Positions 14,286-14,417 of a DNA stretch of 14,417 bases are shown piece after piece. The translations under genes were made by a program, and so were the position numbers. The first letter of the stretch is position 1. Each line of letters begins with the position of its first letter. Origin of the DNA: JAFDVL01 sp043736395 (GTDB lineage: Bacteria > Acidobacteriota > Blastocatellia > RBC074); assembly GCA_043736395.1 (NCBI GenBank), contig JAYTCQ010000048.1:1-14417 (forward strand), given 5' to 3'. The notes under the pieces were generated by a model. That model was not told the DNA's origin. It made no database searches and saw only the letters and a list, made by a program, of their open reading frames with translations.

Positions 14286-14417
14286 ATGATTAAACTAAAA
14301 GTAAACGGGAAGTCGCAGCAATTTGACGGCGATACGGAAATGCCGCTGTTGTGGTACCTCCGCGACGAATTGAATTACAAAGGAACAAAATTTGGATGCG
14401 GCATGGGACTCTGCGGA
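14286..14417 (+). CDS. [2Fe-2S] small subunit of isoquinoline 1-oxidoreductase/xanthine dehydrogenase family (partial)
   Basis: The first 44 codons run off the right edge. The sequence MIKLKVNGKSQQFDGDTEMP followed by LLWYLRDELNYKGTKFGCGMGLCG is the classic N-terminus of the plant-type ferredoxin domain in molybdenum hydroxylase small subunits. Cys38 and Cys43 in GCGMGLCG are the first cluster ligands. The wording of this motif fits the isoquinoline 1-oxidoreductase alpha subunit, which passes electrons from the molybdopterin subunit. A GAGGAG box (14273-14278) lies 7 bases before the ATG. The large molybdopterin subunit is expected just beyond the window. The gene is separate from the preceding methyltransferase by 58 bases. 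Confidence 0.88.
   Translation, partial: MIKLKVNGKSQQFDGDTEMPLLWYLRDELNYKGTKFGCGMGLCG

Overview
The window looks like ordinary chromosome from an acidobacterium, most likely of the Blastocatellia type. This rests on three things. The broken gene at the left end matches, from memory, the C-terminal TPR region of acidobacterial Ser/Thr kinase-TPR proteins. Many genes encode secreted or envelope proteins. Small palindromic repeats lie scattered between single-gene units. No database search was possible, so the taxonomic call is an inference. No phage, transposase, CRISPR array, rRNA or tRNA was seen.

Left part (1-3189): the tail of an unidentified protein on the + strand; a degenerate kinase/TPR pseudogene on the - strand with two frame changes and an internal deletion; a gene-poor stretch of about 390 bases; a - strand secreted OmpA-like protein with Ig-like repeats and a strong terminator; then a composite palindromic element of about 157 bases with 10-base terminal inverted repeats.

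Centre (3190-9366): a complete beta-CASP metallo-beta-lactamase ribonuclease (+) converges on a stand-alone hydantoinase/oxoprolinase A-type protein (-). Next come two tandem + strand secreted proteins of unknown function, separated by a good terminator. A small zinc-ribbon protein with a Tudor-like tail follows, with a clear -10 box upstream.

Right part (9363-14417): an ITPase/RdgB-type pyrophosphatase (-) overlaps the zinc-ribbon gene tail-to-tail by 4 bases. Its leader carries one of a pair of near-identical hairpin repeats. A class I SAM methyltransferase (-) is divergent from an apparently cytoplasmic subtilase with an N-terminal four-cysteine motif. An aldo/keto reductase probably shares the subtilase transcript. 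Then follow a remnant of an outer-membrane beta-barrel C-terminus, a second SAM methyltransferase, and the first 44 codons of a [2Fe-2S] small subunit of an isoquinoline 1-oxidoreductase/xanthine dehydrogenase family enzyme.

No single pathway unites the genes; most look like independent one- or two-gene units. I did not find a convincing new multi-gene system. The least ordinary items are the zinc-ribbon subtilase, the composite palindromic elements, the two decaying gene remnants and the tandem unknown secreted proteins.
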